NCBI RefSeq assembly: GCF_026262505.1
Contig: NC_067204.1
Coordinates: 2,699,797-2,763,796 of the forward strand
Origin: Trichomonas vaginalis G3
Lineage: Eukaryota > Parabasalia > Trichomonadida > Trichomonadidae
Direction: 5' to 3'
Length of the DNA stretch: 64,000 nucleotides
Shown: positions 1-7,590 of the stretch, piece by piece
Layout: the number at the start of each line of letters is the position of its first letter
How positions within the stretch are numbered: position 1 is the stretch's first letter
The notes under the pieces: model-generated
What the model was told of the DNA's origin: nothing
Seen by the model: only the letters and a program-made list of their open reading frames with translations
Database searches by the model: none
Made by a program: the position numbers and the translations under genes

Positions 1-107
1 GATAGAGCATTTCTATTATCACTCAATGCTTCATTAATCATATCATCTACGTATGTATTATATACTCCCGCTAATTCTTCATAAGGGGTGAATGAATTTA
101 AATCCAT
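1..107 (-). CDS. N-terminal end of an unrecognised D-element gene
   Basis: A reading frame opens at an ATG (reverse complement of 105-107) and stays open to the window edge, giving about 35 residues beginning MDLNSFTPYEELAGVYN. It lies just downstream of the capsid gene on the same strand, 24 bp from its stop, as in a compact late-gene cluster. Too little is visible to assign a family. It is preceded by an A/T-rich leader typical of the other genes here. Confidence 0.5.
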   Translation of the reverse strand, partial: MDLNSFTPYEELAGVYNTYVDDMINEALSDNRNAL

Positions 108-131
108 TTAATCAAAAATAAATTTATAATT

Positions 132-1772
132 TTATACATTTCTATTCATCAATATTTCATCATATGAACTTCTATACTGCGGTGGTGTACCTGTTGGATG
201 ATATTTCAAACCTTCATCCGGTGTCCATGTCCAATATGTAGTCCTAGTAAACCAAACCTGAGGAGGATTTGTCACTTTTGAACAGTAAGTGTCATTTTCA
301 CCCTGAATGATTGGATAAGCTTTCACTTGTACTGTAACTTGTGAGTTGAAAGTTTCTAATCCATCAAAGAATATACCCGCTCCATCACGTTGAACTGGAA
401 TAGTGCATAAGAACGAAGTTTGGTCTTTCCATGTTCTAGCTAATGGCTTGCCATCATCATCATTCAGTGGTCTAGTTAATGAGTCCTCGTATTCTTCTGT
501 GCATTCATTCACTCCATCTAAATCAGAAGCTTGAAGCATACGTGTAAAGAATATGTCACCCACTGTGGTCATCGCTTGATCGGGGAAGTTTCTGGAATCT
601 ATAGTGACCTGAAGACCTCGAAGCATTGGATTTTCTAAAACTGTTCTTTGCATTGCATTCTTCGGAAATGCTAACACAACATCTGAAACATTATGAAGAG
701 CGTATGAGAAATCTGAGCTGATACCTTCAGGAGTGATGCAACCTCCATTTAGTGAACGAACATCAACATGTTGAGCTGGAATCATGAATGGATCTTCCTT
801 ACTAAATAAACGTGGTATTGCTTTAACTGATTCTTCAGTTAAACCGTATCCTGGTGTAATGCATTTATCCTCTAAAACTTCCATCTTTGTGCATGAAATA
901 ATAACGTCTTCAACTGTTGCGTCAGCAGATGTAGCGGCTAAGCTTGTAATTAATTTGGTAGGAAGTCCGATTTGTTGGAATTTGCGATCATATTTATAAA
1001 CATGATTCATAATCTTTTCATAATTTTCATCAGTTATCTTTTCATAAACATAATTTTGTAAATCAGCAACTCTTAACGGGTCAACCTGACAAAATACTAA
1101 AGTATCCCTGAAAACATAATATTTAAGAATGATTTCACCAAATGATTTAGGATAATCATCGAACGCCTGAAATACTAACAAATCATTTACCGGAATAATC
1201 ATATCAAAAGTGATATCAACTTCATCATTTGCTTTCTTGAAAACTTCTGAAGGGTCAATATATTTACCACATACTGAGTTATCATATTTTTGAACATTAT
1301 TATATAACGAATGAACAAACTTTTTAACTTTCCTTTCTGATTTTGGTTTATATGTTGCAAATGCGAAAGATTCACGGGCGCATTCCATTTGAAGATAACC
1401 GGCATCACCTCTTTCAGTTTCTACTTCTAATTGTTTAAAGCTTTGATTTGATGATTTGTAACCAACGAATAAACGCATGCATTTAAAAGCGGCATCACAT
1501 GTGAAAGCTTTATTTGAAACTAGAGTTGCTCTAACTTTGCGTTTAATATATGTGTCACCAAATTGGTTCACATCATGAGCCGGATTTGTAATTCTTAAAT
1601 GAGTTTGTTTATCATCAAAATATGGAGCATCAGAGTCATAGCATGAACTTTCAAGTTCTCTATAATATCTTCTTCCATCATTCTTTGCGAATATTTCATT
1701 TATCTTTTCGAATGAATGAAACACATTTCCATTAATCGGTTTGGTGTTTGGCACTAAATAGTTAGTCGTCAT
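132..1772 (-). CDS. Major capsid protein of Polinton family D
   Basis: The product, 546 residues, would be the main shell protein of a virus-like particle. It is beta-rich, lacks a signal peptide or membrane segment, and follows the same plan as the capsid gene of the A/B family. An N-terminal half carries a 'LFVGYKSSNQSFK' strand region comparable to 'IFYVGYQYAPEVF' in the other family. A C-terminal half ends in strands with 'PQVWFTRTTYWTW'. That plan fits a double jelly-roll capsid protein of the kind Polintons encode. The reading frame looks whole. The ATG is preceded by an A/T-only leader. The family assignment rests on length, position and the weak likeness to the A/B capsid, so a search with structure-based profiles would be decisive. 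Confidence 0.6.
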   Translation of the reverse strand: MTTNYLVPNTKPINGNVFHSFEKINEIFAKNDGRRYYRELESSCYDSDAPYFDDKQTHLRITNPAHDVNQFGDTYIKRKVRATLVSNKAFTCDAAFKCMRLFVGYKSSNQSFKQLEVETERGDAGYLQMECARESFAFATYKPKSERKVKKFVHSLYNNVQKYDNSVCGKYIDPSEVFKKANDEVDITFDMIIPVNDLLVFQAFDDYPKSFGEIILKYYVFRDTLVFCQVDPLRVADLQNYVYEKITDENYEKIMNHVYKYDRKFQQIGLPTKLITSLAATSADATVEDVIISCTKMEVLEDKCITPGYGLTEESVKAIPRLFSKEDPFMIPAQHVDVRSLNGGCITPEGISSDFSYALHNVSDVVLAFPKNAMQRTVLENPMLRGLQVTIDSRNFPDQAMTTVGDIFFTRMLQASDLDGVNECTEEYEDSLTRPLNDDDGKPLARTWKDQTSFLCTIPVQRDGAGIFFDGLETFNSQVTVQVKAYPIIQGENDTYCSKVTNPPQVWFTRTTYWTWTPDEGLKYHPTGTPPQYRSSYDEILMNRNV

Positions 1773-1841
1773 TTATTAATAAATAAAAAATCAAAATTAA
1801 AAGATGAAAATGAATTTTTAATTTTAATGAAATAATCAACT

Positions 1842-2057
1842 ATGGCTGCAGGATTCTTTAAGAAACTGTGGGATAAAGTAAAAAGAGGAGCGCATAAAGT
1901 TTGGGAAACAATGAAGAAAGGAGCAAATTGGATATTTAAGAATAAAGAAGCAATTAGTGACGTTGCTGAATCAATAACACCAAAAGCTGCCCCAATAAGA
2001 GAAATTTTAAATAAAGGAGAAAAAGTTTATCAAAGACTACAACCGATACTAAGATAA
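1842..2057 (+). CDS. Small amphipathic protein, D element
   Basis: This 71-residue basic protein starts MAAGFFKKLWDKVKRG and is predicted to be one or two amphipathic helices rich in Lys, Trp and Phe. It sits divergent from the capsid gene and convergent with a second small protein that shares the same first ten residues, so the two are paralogues with different tails. The N-terminus resembles membrane-active peptides and, by position next to the capsid gene, a membrane-lytic minor virion protein such as adenovirus pVI is a reasonable analogy. That role is inference. Confidence 0.55.
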   Translation: MAAGFFKKLWDKVKRGAHKVWETMKKGANWIFKNKEAISDVAESITPKAAPIREILNKGEKVYQRLQPILR

Positions 2058-2081
2058 AAATAATATTTATTTATTTTTCCA

Positions 2082-2318
2082 CTATCTACCCCCTATTTTA
2101 TTAAGTATTCCTTCAGCAATTCCACCAACTGCGTTACCTGCTTGTGCTCCCATCGCCGGATTACCTGCTTTTGTACCTAATACTCCACCTATGATAGTTC
2201 CTGCCGTTTTCGCTACTGGTGCCAAAAAGTTTGCAACAGGTTTAATAATCTTTTGATGAACCCAACCTGCAGCTTTCTTAATTCCTTCCCATAATTTTTT
2301 AAAGAATCCTGCCGCCAT
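2082..2318 (-). CDS. Small amphipathic/glycine-rich protein, D element
   Basis: A 78-residue protein starts MAAGFFKKLWEGIKKAAGW and continues into a Gly/Ala-rich segment (TAGTIIGGVLGTKAG, about residues 38-52) that could lie in a membrane. It shares its first ten residues with the gene at 1842-2057 and faces it tail to tail across a 24-bp gap. The combination of a basic amphipathic helix with a Gly-zipper-like stretch suggests membrane insertion, possibly as a minor virion component. No database family was recognised. Confidence 0.55.
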   Translation of the reverse strand: MAAGFFKKLWEGIKKAAGWVHQKIIKPVANFLAPVAKTAGTIIGGVLGTKAGNPAMGAQAGNAVGGIAEGILNKIGGR

Positions 2319-2369
2319 TTCTGATTTAATATTAATTAAAAAATATATTTCATCACTTATATTTTAATT

Positions 2370-2596
2370 TTTATTTTATAATAAATGAAACCGATTTTAA
2401 AAATAAATGAAACAAAGGAGGAAGAAATAAATGAAAGTGAAAATGTTCAACAAAAAATAAACGTTGTTAAACCCATTACTGAAATAAAAATTTTTTATTT
2501 TATAATAAATGAAACCGATTTTAAAAATAAATGAAACAAAGGAGGAAGAAATAAATGAAAGTGAAAATGTTCAACAAAAAATAAACGTTGTTAAAC

Positions 2597-2597
<1 letters not shown>
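2370..2597 (+). repeat. 124-bp tandem duplication at the start of a D gene
   Basis: The sequence around the ATG at 2385 is repeated 124 bp downstream (ATG at 2509). The copies look identical up to the TTAAACC at 2467-2473 and 2591-2597, where element A interrupts the second one. The first copy continues into 'CATTACTGAAATAAAA', which is also what follows element A on its far side, so the duplication came before the insertion. Confidence 0.85.
2385..2597 (+). pseudogene. Start of a small D-element gene, interrupted by element A
   Basis: The reading frame begins MKPILKINETKEEEINES and is Lys/Glu/Asn-rich. Its beginning lies inside the 124-bp tandem duplication, and its remainder is found beyond element A from 27786. 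The host gene of the insertion is thus a small charged protein of unknown role. It is listed here only as the target of the nested insertion. Confidence 0.6.
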
Positions 2598-2636
<39 letters not shown>

Positions 2637-2705
2637 TAGTGGGGCTTCCAGGCACTTCGTGCCTTCTAGCCCTGAAGATGTTTAGTATAAATGAAGTTCT
2701 TATAT
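2598..2705 (+). repeat. Terminal inverted repeat of A, methyltransferase end
   Basis: A run of about 37 A residues is followed by GGTAGTGGGGCTTCC and a hairpin with stem GGCAC, loop TTC and stem GTGCC, closed by outer arms GGGCT/AGCCC, then GAAGATGTTTAGTA. The same arrangement occurs inverted at 27690-27780 with a different inner stem. Because the TAAACC duplication lies outside the A-run, the homopolymer belongs to the element terminus. Confidence 0.9.
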
Positions 2706-2793
2706 ACGGGTCTTCCAGGAGCTTTTCACAAATTATATATGTTTTCATGTTTTGTCAAGACTTCTTCGTAAAATCAGACAAAAATAATGTTTA

Positions 2794-2840
2794 GGGTAGA
2801 AGGTTAGATATAACCTCTTTTCTAACCTCTTTTCTACCCT
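2794..2840. terminator. GGGTAGAA/TTCTACCC hairpin repeat
   Basis: The left arm GGGTAGAAGGTTAGATATA can pair with a right arm made of two TTTTCTAACC/TTTTCTACCC units, giving two alternative stems. It lies between the terminal repeat and the methyltransferase gene. Near copies occur at 15179-15321 and 16327-16551, and in element B. Its spread over several gene borders suggests a shared transcript-end or processing signal, which is inference. Confidence 0.5.
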
Positions 2841-2924
2841 CTTGAATTTTCAAGACTTCTTCGTACATGTTTTGTCACTTTTCTGTCACTTTTCAGGAAA
2901 AAACATTTTTATTATTATATATAA

Positions 2925-3752
2925 ATGAATTTTACAAAACCACCGTTACCCTTCTTTGGAAATAAGAGTAAATGTAAAGATATTATATTGAGAGAACTTA
3001 AGAAACTACCGAATGGTCTAACATTTGTAGATTTGTTCGGTGGAAGTTTCTATATATCCCATTTATGTCATACAATATTCCCAGACTCAAAGATTATATG
3101 CAATGACTTCGACAACTATATGGACCGTCTCAAACATATTCCAGACACAAACAATATATTGAAAGAGTTAAAAGAAAAGATACCTATAGGTAAGATGGAA
3201 CGTATACCATTAGATAAGAAAAATATTGTGAGAGAGGTTTTGAAAAAAGCAGAATATATAGACTGGGATAGTATATCTGCTAGACTATTATATAGTGGTG
3301 CTATAAGAGTTCATGACATTGAAACACTTATGTCAAAAGTTTTATATCTTAACTATACAAATGTTTTCAAAGAGGACATAGAAAAATATATTGAGGGTAT
3401 AGAGTTTGTGAGATGTCATTGGACAGATTTGTATGAAAAATATAAAGACAAGGAAAATGTTTTCTTTATAGTGGACCCGCCGTTCTATAACACATGGGAT
3501 TTTCAATACCAAGTAGACTGGACTTTGAGAGACTCTTTAGAAACTTTAGACGTTTTACATAACCATCCATGCTTTTACTTTACATCCGATAAAAGTGGTT
3601 TGGAAAGTGTCATGAGATGGTTAGAGGACATACATGACTATGAGTTTAGATACGATAAGATAGAATATGAGAGAGGTCCTATAAACTGGAGAAAGTGTCA
3701 TAACAAAGAAATTTTATTGGTAAGTAAATGTGGTTTGAAATCGGATTGTTAG
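2925..3752 (+). CDS. Dam-like DNA N6-adenine methyltransferase (D12 class)
   Basis: The 275-residue protein should transfer a methyl group from S-adenosylmethionine to adenine in DNA. It begins with the D12-class entry 'PPLPFFGNKSK' (residues 6-16), followed by the cofactor-binding 'FVDLFGG' (34-40) and the catalytic motif 'VDPPFYN' (183-189), a DPPF version of DPPY. The length fits Dam and T4-Dam type enzymes. It is the outermost gene at this end and reads inward, with an AT-rich leader before the ATG. In a Polinton it may mark element DNA or protect it from nucleases; the target site cannot be read from sequence. The enzyme class was probably acquired from bacteria or phages. The reading frame looks whole. 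Confidence 0.9.
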   Translation: MNFTKPPLPFFGNKSKCKDIILRELKKLPNGLTFVDLFGGSFYISHLCHTIFPDSKIICNDFDNYMDRLKHIPDTNNILKELKEKIPIGKMERIPLDKKNIVREVLKKAEYIDWDSISARLLYSGAIRVHDIETLMSKVLYLNYTNVFKEDIEKYIEGIEFVRCHWTDLYEKYKDKENVFFIVDPPFYNTWDFQYQVDWTLRDSLETLDVLHNHPCFYFTSDKSGLESVMRWLEDIHDYEFRYDKIEYERGPINWRKCHNKEILLVSKCGLKSDC

Positions 3753-3859
3753 TTTTAGGTTTTTTCCATTGTGTCATTTACTTATTTGACGTGGCAGAAA
3801 GATATAGAGAATATGAAGATGAACCACTGCCTGCAAATGTTCAGCATATGTACTCGTAA
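3728..3859 (+). CDS. 43-residue single-pass membrane peptide
   Basis: This small frame starts inside the last codons of the methyltransferase gene, in another frame, and encodes MWFEIGLLVLGFFHCVIYLF, a convincing membrane helix, then an acidic tail with 'REYEDEPLPANVQ'. The same frame is preserved in element B (53025-53156), where the methyltransferase gene itself has decayed; this argues that it is a real gene. A very small membrane protein next to virion genes could act in membrane passage or particle assembly, but no family was recognised. Confidence 0.5.
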   Translation: MWFEIGLLVLGFFHCVIYLFDVAERYREYEDEPLPANVQHMYS

Positions 3860-3882
3860 GAGATATTTTTATCTAATATTAA

Positions 3883-4245
3883 ATGGACGCACAGAACTTA
3901 GCGAATGCACAGCAACCTGGACAACCAAACCCAGAGAATATTCCAAATGAAGTTAGAATACAAACTGCAATGGCAAACTATGGTCAAGTGCCAACAGATG
4001 TACAAATGCAAACTGCCATGTCAAATGACGCTGCGTTAGGTTTGCCACCATGGTATGCAAATATGAGATGGAAAGAGTTTTATACAAACCCTGAAGTGGG
4101 ATATAAACAACTCTATGCAGATGACGCGAACACAGGAGTTGACCCAGAGTATGTTTTCTACCAGAGGAGAAACAGAATGTATGAGCTCCAGTTAAAGAAT
4201 GCTATGGAACTCAACAGGAAACGTAAGAGACTAGGCGGACATTAG
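3883..4245 (+). CDS. Unrecognised 120-residue protein
   Basis: The protein starts MDAQNLANAQQPGQPNPENI and contains two repeats of the form 'VRIQTAMANYGQVPTDV/VQMQTAMSNDAALG' (about residues 24-52). A Trp/Tyr-rich middle and a basic end (ELNRKRKRLGG) follow. It is conserved in B and has no membrane segment. It is preceded by TTTTTATCTAATATTAAATG, one of the clearest copies of the leader motif of this element. Together with the next gene it forms a same-strand cluster separated by 18 bp. A structural or DNA-binding virion role is possible but unproven. Confidence 0.7.
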   Translation: MDAQNLANAQQPGQPNPENIPNEVRIQTAMANYGQVPTDVQMQTAMSNDAALGLPPWYANMRWKEFYTNPEVGYKQLYADDANTGVDPEYVFYQRRNRMYELQLKNAMELNRKRKRLGGH

Positions 4246-4263
4246 ATTTTTACATATAGTAAA

Positions 4264-4506
4264 ATGGGTTTCTTCAGTAAGATAGGAAACTTCTTTCGAA
4301 ATGTTGGAAGAGGTATATGGAATGGAATAAAAACCGTAGGAAGAGGAATTTGGAACGGAGTCAAAAATATTGGTAAAAGAGTAGGTCAGTTTGTTGGTAT
4401 TATACCTAAAGACCCTGAACCAGAAGAACAAGCTCCTGTTATACAACAGCCTGAACCTGCACCACAGTCTAGTTGGCAACCAAATCCAACACCTCAACCG
4501 TATTAA
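4264..4506 (+). CDS. Small amphipathic, Pro-rich-tailed protein
   Basis: This 80-residue protein begins MGFFSKIGNFFRNVGRGIWN and contains two related 'GRGIWNGIK/GRGIWNGVK' units (about residues 16-36) that form a basic amphipathic helix, followed by a tail rich in Pro, Gln and Glu. It resembles the D-element proteins at 1842 and 2082 in architecture but not in detail. A membrane-active minor virion protein is the most economical guess. It ends 4 bp from the stop of the opposing gene, so the two are convergent. Confidence 0.6.
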   Translation: MGFFSKIGNFFRNVGRGIWNGIKTVGRGIWNGVKNIGKRVGQFVGIIPKDPEPEEQAPVIQQPEPAPQSSWQPNPTPQPY

Positions 4507-4510
4507 AAAA

Positions 4511-5359
4511 TTATATTTTTACCGTTCGATAGTAGTTGTATATGAAACTAAGTTCTAAGTAAAACGCGTGGTATAATGGAATTATTCTTTTTCTTCCATC
4601 TGTTGTAAACCATACTTGAAAGTCTGAAATACTTCCACTCGGTGGTTCATATAGCTTTGTAGGTTTTTCGTAAAAGTCATTTGCCAAGCATAAGAAAGAG
4701 TTTTGGGCGCCAGAAAATGAAGCATGAACAATAATAGCAGCTGGGTCGAAAACATTTTCATATGTTCCATTAGGGTTTTCGACTTCATAAAAGTTCGGGT
4801 GTACTGGATATGCTGCAGGCTGATTTAACATCCTCAAAAATCTATACCATGCCAAGTTGTTATATTTTGTAGAAATATAAACGTTTTCTCCAAGGTCTTC
4901 TATTCTATCGATTTTAACAGTTGCATTTTTCCTGTCATAAACAATATCGAGATGGTACTCTCCTTCGTCAATGTTGTACTGTTTTGCATATTCGAGATAG
5001 ATATCGTTTATTTTTTCTTGAAAAGCTTGAAGAGTTGTTTCTAAGTTTACAAGCAAATTCACTTGTAAAAGTTTTCCCTGTTCAAATTTCTCATACGTAC
5101 GTTTCTCTTTGTTATAGTATCGAATTTCAAAAGCGACCGTAAATGGGAAACCATGTATGGCTTCTGAAATGAATTTCATTCTACGAAAGCCAATAGCTTT
5201 TGTGACGGATGGGTCTCTTAGCCATCTTAACGGGTAGTCAAAACGATAGCCTTCATGCTTTACGGTCTCTGTCTCAAACTTTTGACCGACATTCGTAAAA
5301 AGTTCATCTAATGGTTTAGTTGTAGCAACTCTAGAATTTTCTTTTTCTATTGAAAGCAT
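4511..5359 (-). CDS. 282-residue protein with a copy-variable middle
   Basis: The protein has no signal peptide or membrane helix and looks like a soluble mixed alpha/beta protein. Its two ends are nearly identical in element B, but the middle third (roughly residues 70-200) is only distantly similar there. It shares an 18-bp divergent promoter with the tail-fibre gene, whose middle is also variable, so the two products may work together, for example as a fibre and its anchor, chaperone or receptor-contact partner. No family was recognised, and this role is inference from neighbourhood and variation. Confidence 0.65.
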   Translation of the reverse strand: MLSIEKENSRVATTKPLDELFTNVGQKFETETVKHEGYRFDYPLRWLRDPSVTKAIGFRRMKFISEAIHGFPFTVAFEIRYYNKEKRTYEKFEQGKLLQVNLLVNLETTLQAFQEKINDIYLEYAKQYNIDEGEYHLDIVYDRKNATVKIDRIEDLGENVYISTKYNNLAWYRFLRMLNQPAAYPVHPNFYEVENPNGTYENVFDPAAIIVHASFSGAQNSFLCLANDFYEKPTKLYEPPSGSISDFQVWFTTDGRKRIIPLYHAFYLELSFIYNYYRTVKI

Positions 5360-5377
5360 ATTTTATCTAGAATAAAA
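5360..5377. promoter_or_regulatory. 18-bp divergent promoter with TCTAGA core
   Basis: Only 18 bp, ATTTTATCTAGAATAAAA, separate two divergent start codons. The core TCTAGA is palindromic and flanked by T-runs on one side and A-runs on the other, so it reads alike on both strands. Related modules lie at 7575-7590 and 21039-21056 in A, and at 51513-51530, 49161-49177 and 36028-36045 in B. A TCTA core in AT-rich flanks recalls the late promoter described for mavirus and CroV. Confidence 0.55.
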
Positions 5378-6619
5378 ATGTCGAAAGAAACAGCGTCTAT
5401 GAGAGAAATACAACACAACCGACAACTCATTGTACAAGCTCTAAATAAGAACACAACAAACTTTTCAAACTATTCTAAGATATCTGAGTCATTGAAAGAA
5501 GGAAACTTAAAACTGACATTAAACCCATTGACAGACGAGTTTCTGTTTCAAGACAGTAAGAACCATACTGTTTGTATAAATCCAACAAAAAGAACTTTAA
5601 ACGAGAAACCTATAGATGAACTTCTTTTGAAAGCAGATATTGACAACAAAGCTGACAAAGAGTATGTAGATGCAACAAGAGACTATATTCTCGCATGGAC
5701 AGATAGAACATACCCACAAAAACATCATACACATAACATCTATGACGTAGATGAACTACCAGCAATGTTAGATGACAAAGCAGATAAAACATATGTTGAC
5801 AATAAAATGTCAAGTGAAGTGACAAGAGCTGACAAAGAATATTCTAAAAAGACTCATACACATACCATTGCAAATATTACAAACTTACAAGAAACCTTAA
5901 ACAGGAAAAGTGACGTTGGACATACACACGATTTCTTCGCAACTGTTGGTATAGAAAATATTGCAGGAACGGTTGAAGAACCTGATGGAACTGGTGGGGA
6001 TGTATTAAATTGGAAACCTCCTAACTTTCCACAAGGTTTAACATCGGAGGATGACATAACGACGATGAGATACATTAGATGTAGAGATGTTTATGTCATG
6101 GAGGATGAAAATAAAGTTAAATTCACTGCTCAAGATTTATATGACAAGAAAGCAGACAAAAAAGAGCTTCAAACATTAAAGACAGAAATACTTCAAACCA
6201 TTTACCCGGTTGGTTCTATTTATACGTCAATGAACTCTACCAGACCAGAAGTAGTACTTGGTTTTGGAACTTGGACTCAAATACTCGAAAGTTTTTTGTA
6301 TTGTGCACACACTCCAAAGAAAACAGGTGGAAGTAAAACGATATCTGTCGACAACTTGCCACCACATAGTCATTCTGGTACAACAAACTTTTCTGGCGAC
6401 CATAGCCACTCATTAAGAGACCACCCATTATACAACTCAGAGTATGAAGCTGGCTATGACGTTTTATCTCCAGATTATAACCATTCAGCAAAAAAGACTT
6501 TTCGACAAACTGAACCAGGAGGAAACCACCAACATACTTTTACAACAACATCTACAGGACTAGGTAAAAAATACATGCCACCTTACATGACAGTTTGTGC
6601 ATGGTATAGAATTGCTTAG
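5378..6619 (+). CDS. Phage-type tail-fibre protein with collar-like tip
   Basis: The 413-residue protein has the build of a bacteriophage tail fibre. A shaft contains repeats such as 'KADKEYVD', 'KADKTYVD' and 'ADKEYSKKTHTHTIANITN' (about residues 89-170), with HxH pairs (THTH, GHTH) that in T4 gp37 bind iron along the trimer axis. The tip begins 'YPVGSIYTSMNSTRP' (276-290), then 'FGTWTQI', 'LPPHSHSG' (327-334) and 'NHQHTF' (383-388), as in phage tail-collar domains, and ends PPYMTVCAWYRIA. Such proteins bind cell surfaces. In a Polinton this suggests a particle with fibres. It starts 18 bp from a divergent gene and its end overlaps the integrase stop. The shaft differs sharply from B between about residues 95 and 205. 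The frame looks whole here. Confidence 0.85.
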   Translation: MSKETASMREIQHNRQLIVQALNKNTTNFSNYSKISESLKEGNLKLTLNPLTDEFLFQDSKNHTVCINPTKRTLNEKPIDELLLKADIDNKADKEYVDATRDYILAWTDRTYPQKHHTHNIYDVDELPAMLDDKADKTYVDNKMSSEVTRADKEYSKKTHTHTIANITNLQETLNRKSDVGHTHDFFATVGIENIAGTVEEPDGTGGDVLNWKPPNFPQGLTSEDDITTMRYIRCRDVYVMEDENKVKFTAQDLYDKKADKKELQTLKTEILQTIYPVGSIYTSMNSTRPEVVLGFGTWTQILESFLYCAHTPKKTGGSKTISVDNLPPHSHSGTTNFSGDHSHSLRDHPLYNSEYEAGYDVLSPDYNHSAKKTFRQTEPGGNHQHTFTTTSTGLGKKYMPPYMTVCAWYRIA

Positions 6620-7574
6620 TCGTCATTTTCAACTTCTTTAGCATATTCGTCAGGAGTTGTCTTATATTTGTTAGGAACTGTCTTTGAAAGTATACCACCT
6701 TGAACTTTGACAAGTTTGAAACGAGGTCTGACAATAGTAGTTTTATCTTCTGCTTGCAGTCTGTACATTTTGCCATGTTTGCCTAAAACTTCATAATATT
6801 CTCTTGTATACTTTCTTCTATTTTTACGAACACGAAGGTGAGTACCTGTCGAGTTCCCATTGTTGTCATAGTCAATAGTATTTTCATATGGGTCGCGTTT
6901 AGGTATTTCTATTTTTACTTTGTCACCTTTCTTAAGTTTGAAGCCTGGCATTCTTCTTGTTTGTCTCTTTTGACTAAACTATTAAATATATAGTCTTTCT
7001 CTAAGTCGGGGTTGTTTTTCATTTCTTCGGGGGAGTGGTTTCCCAAACCTTTTTGTTTACGGCTATTGTAAATATTTAAAACTTGTCTCATCTTTGCCTG
7101 GGAGAAGTGTCTATATTTGTCGTCATATGACATTTCATTTGCTTCACCACCTTGTGGTTGGTTTAAGTCTCTTAAGATTTTTATACAACTGTCAATGACA
7201 CCAAGAGCAGAATGGTTTTGGTCGACAATGAAATATTGGTTTACATTTTTTGAACGCAGATAGTTTTTAATATCGTCTGATTTGAAAGAACTTTCACAGT
7301 CAGATGTCAGTTTTGTTGGATGGTATTTGTCAACGAATATTGTCAAAGCAGTTTTCACATCTAAAATATTTTTGGACTGCAATGGTATGGCTTCACAGTA
7401 TCTTGTGTTTTGACCAACAAATATTAGCCAGTATGGTGGTCCATCTGTTCTAACTCTCGGAATGTTTTCCAAGATATCCATAAACCAAGCATTTGGTGTT
7501 GAACTAAAGATTTTTATCATGAGTGCTTTCTTTGTTGCCTTAGAAACATAGGGGTCCTTGTTTGGATTCGTCAT
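6616..7574 (-). pseudogene. Retroviral-type integrase, broken
   Basis: The product would join the element ends to target DNA. An rve-type catalytic core is visible, with the first Asp in 'AWFMDILENIP', the second in 'KLTSDCESSFKSDD', and the downstream 'NHSALGVIDSCIKIL' helix where the third acidic residue belongs. The C-terminal part 'MPGFKLKKGDKVKIEIPKR' resembles the SH3-like tail that follows the core in Polinton and retroelement integrases. The gene is divergent from the amphipathic protein at 7591 across 16 bp, and its end overlaps the fibre gene end. This copy looks broken once. Confidence 0.85.
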
Positions 7575-7590
7575 TTTTATCCTATAAGAA
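7575..7590. promoter_or_regulatory. 16-bp divergent promoter
   Basis: The 16 bases TTTTATCCTATAAGAA separate the integrase start codon from the divergent start of the amphipathic protein. The layout, T-rich flank, TATCC/TATAAG core and A-rich flank, parallels the TCTAGA module at 5360-5377. So short a gap leaves no room for two separate promoters or normal leaders. Confidence 0.5.

Larger units (their letters stand above)
1..2597. mobile_element. Older Polinton (family D), left visible part
   Basis: This stretch holds a capsid-type gene, two small amphipathic protein genes and the start of a further small gene, all tightly packed with AT-rich gaps, which is the gene style of a Maverick/Polinton. 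Its capsid protein differs clearly from that of the A/B copies, so it is a second family. It runs off the left edge and is interrupted on the right by element A; its other part resumes at 27781. It must be older than A. No terminal repeat of D is visible in the window. Confidence 0.75.

Noticed and set aside
132-1772. Host surface protein instead of a capsid gene
   Set aside because: No signal peptide or membrane helix, and it lies among small amphipathic genes typical of the elements; its order of strand motifs parallels the A/B capsid gene.
2598-2634. A-run taken as the poly(A) tail of a retroposed element
   Set aside because: The run occurs at both ends in inverted form and lies inside 6-bp target duplications, and no reverse transcriptase is present. 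It is part of the terminal repeat.
2521-2794. Frames with poly-Phe or poly-Lys at the A-run
   Set aside because: They only translate the terminal homopolymer and hairpin of element A.
5378-6619. Tail-fibre gene as phage or bacterial contamination
   Set aside because: The gene is embedded in the same place in two independently inserted elements, with the same promoter style and AT-rich codon use as its neighbours.
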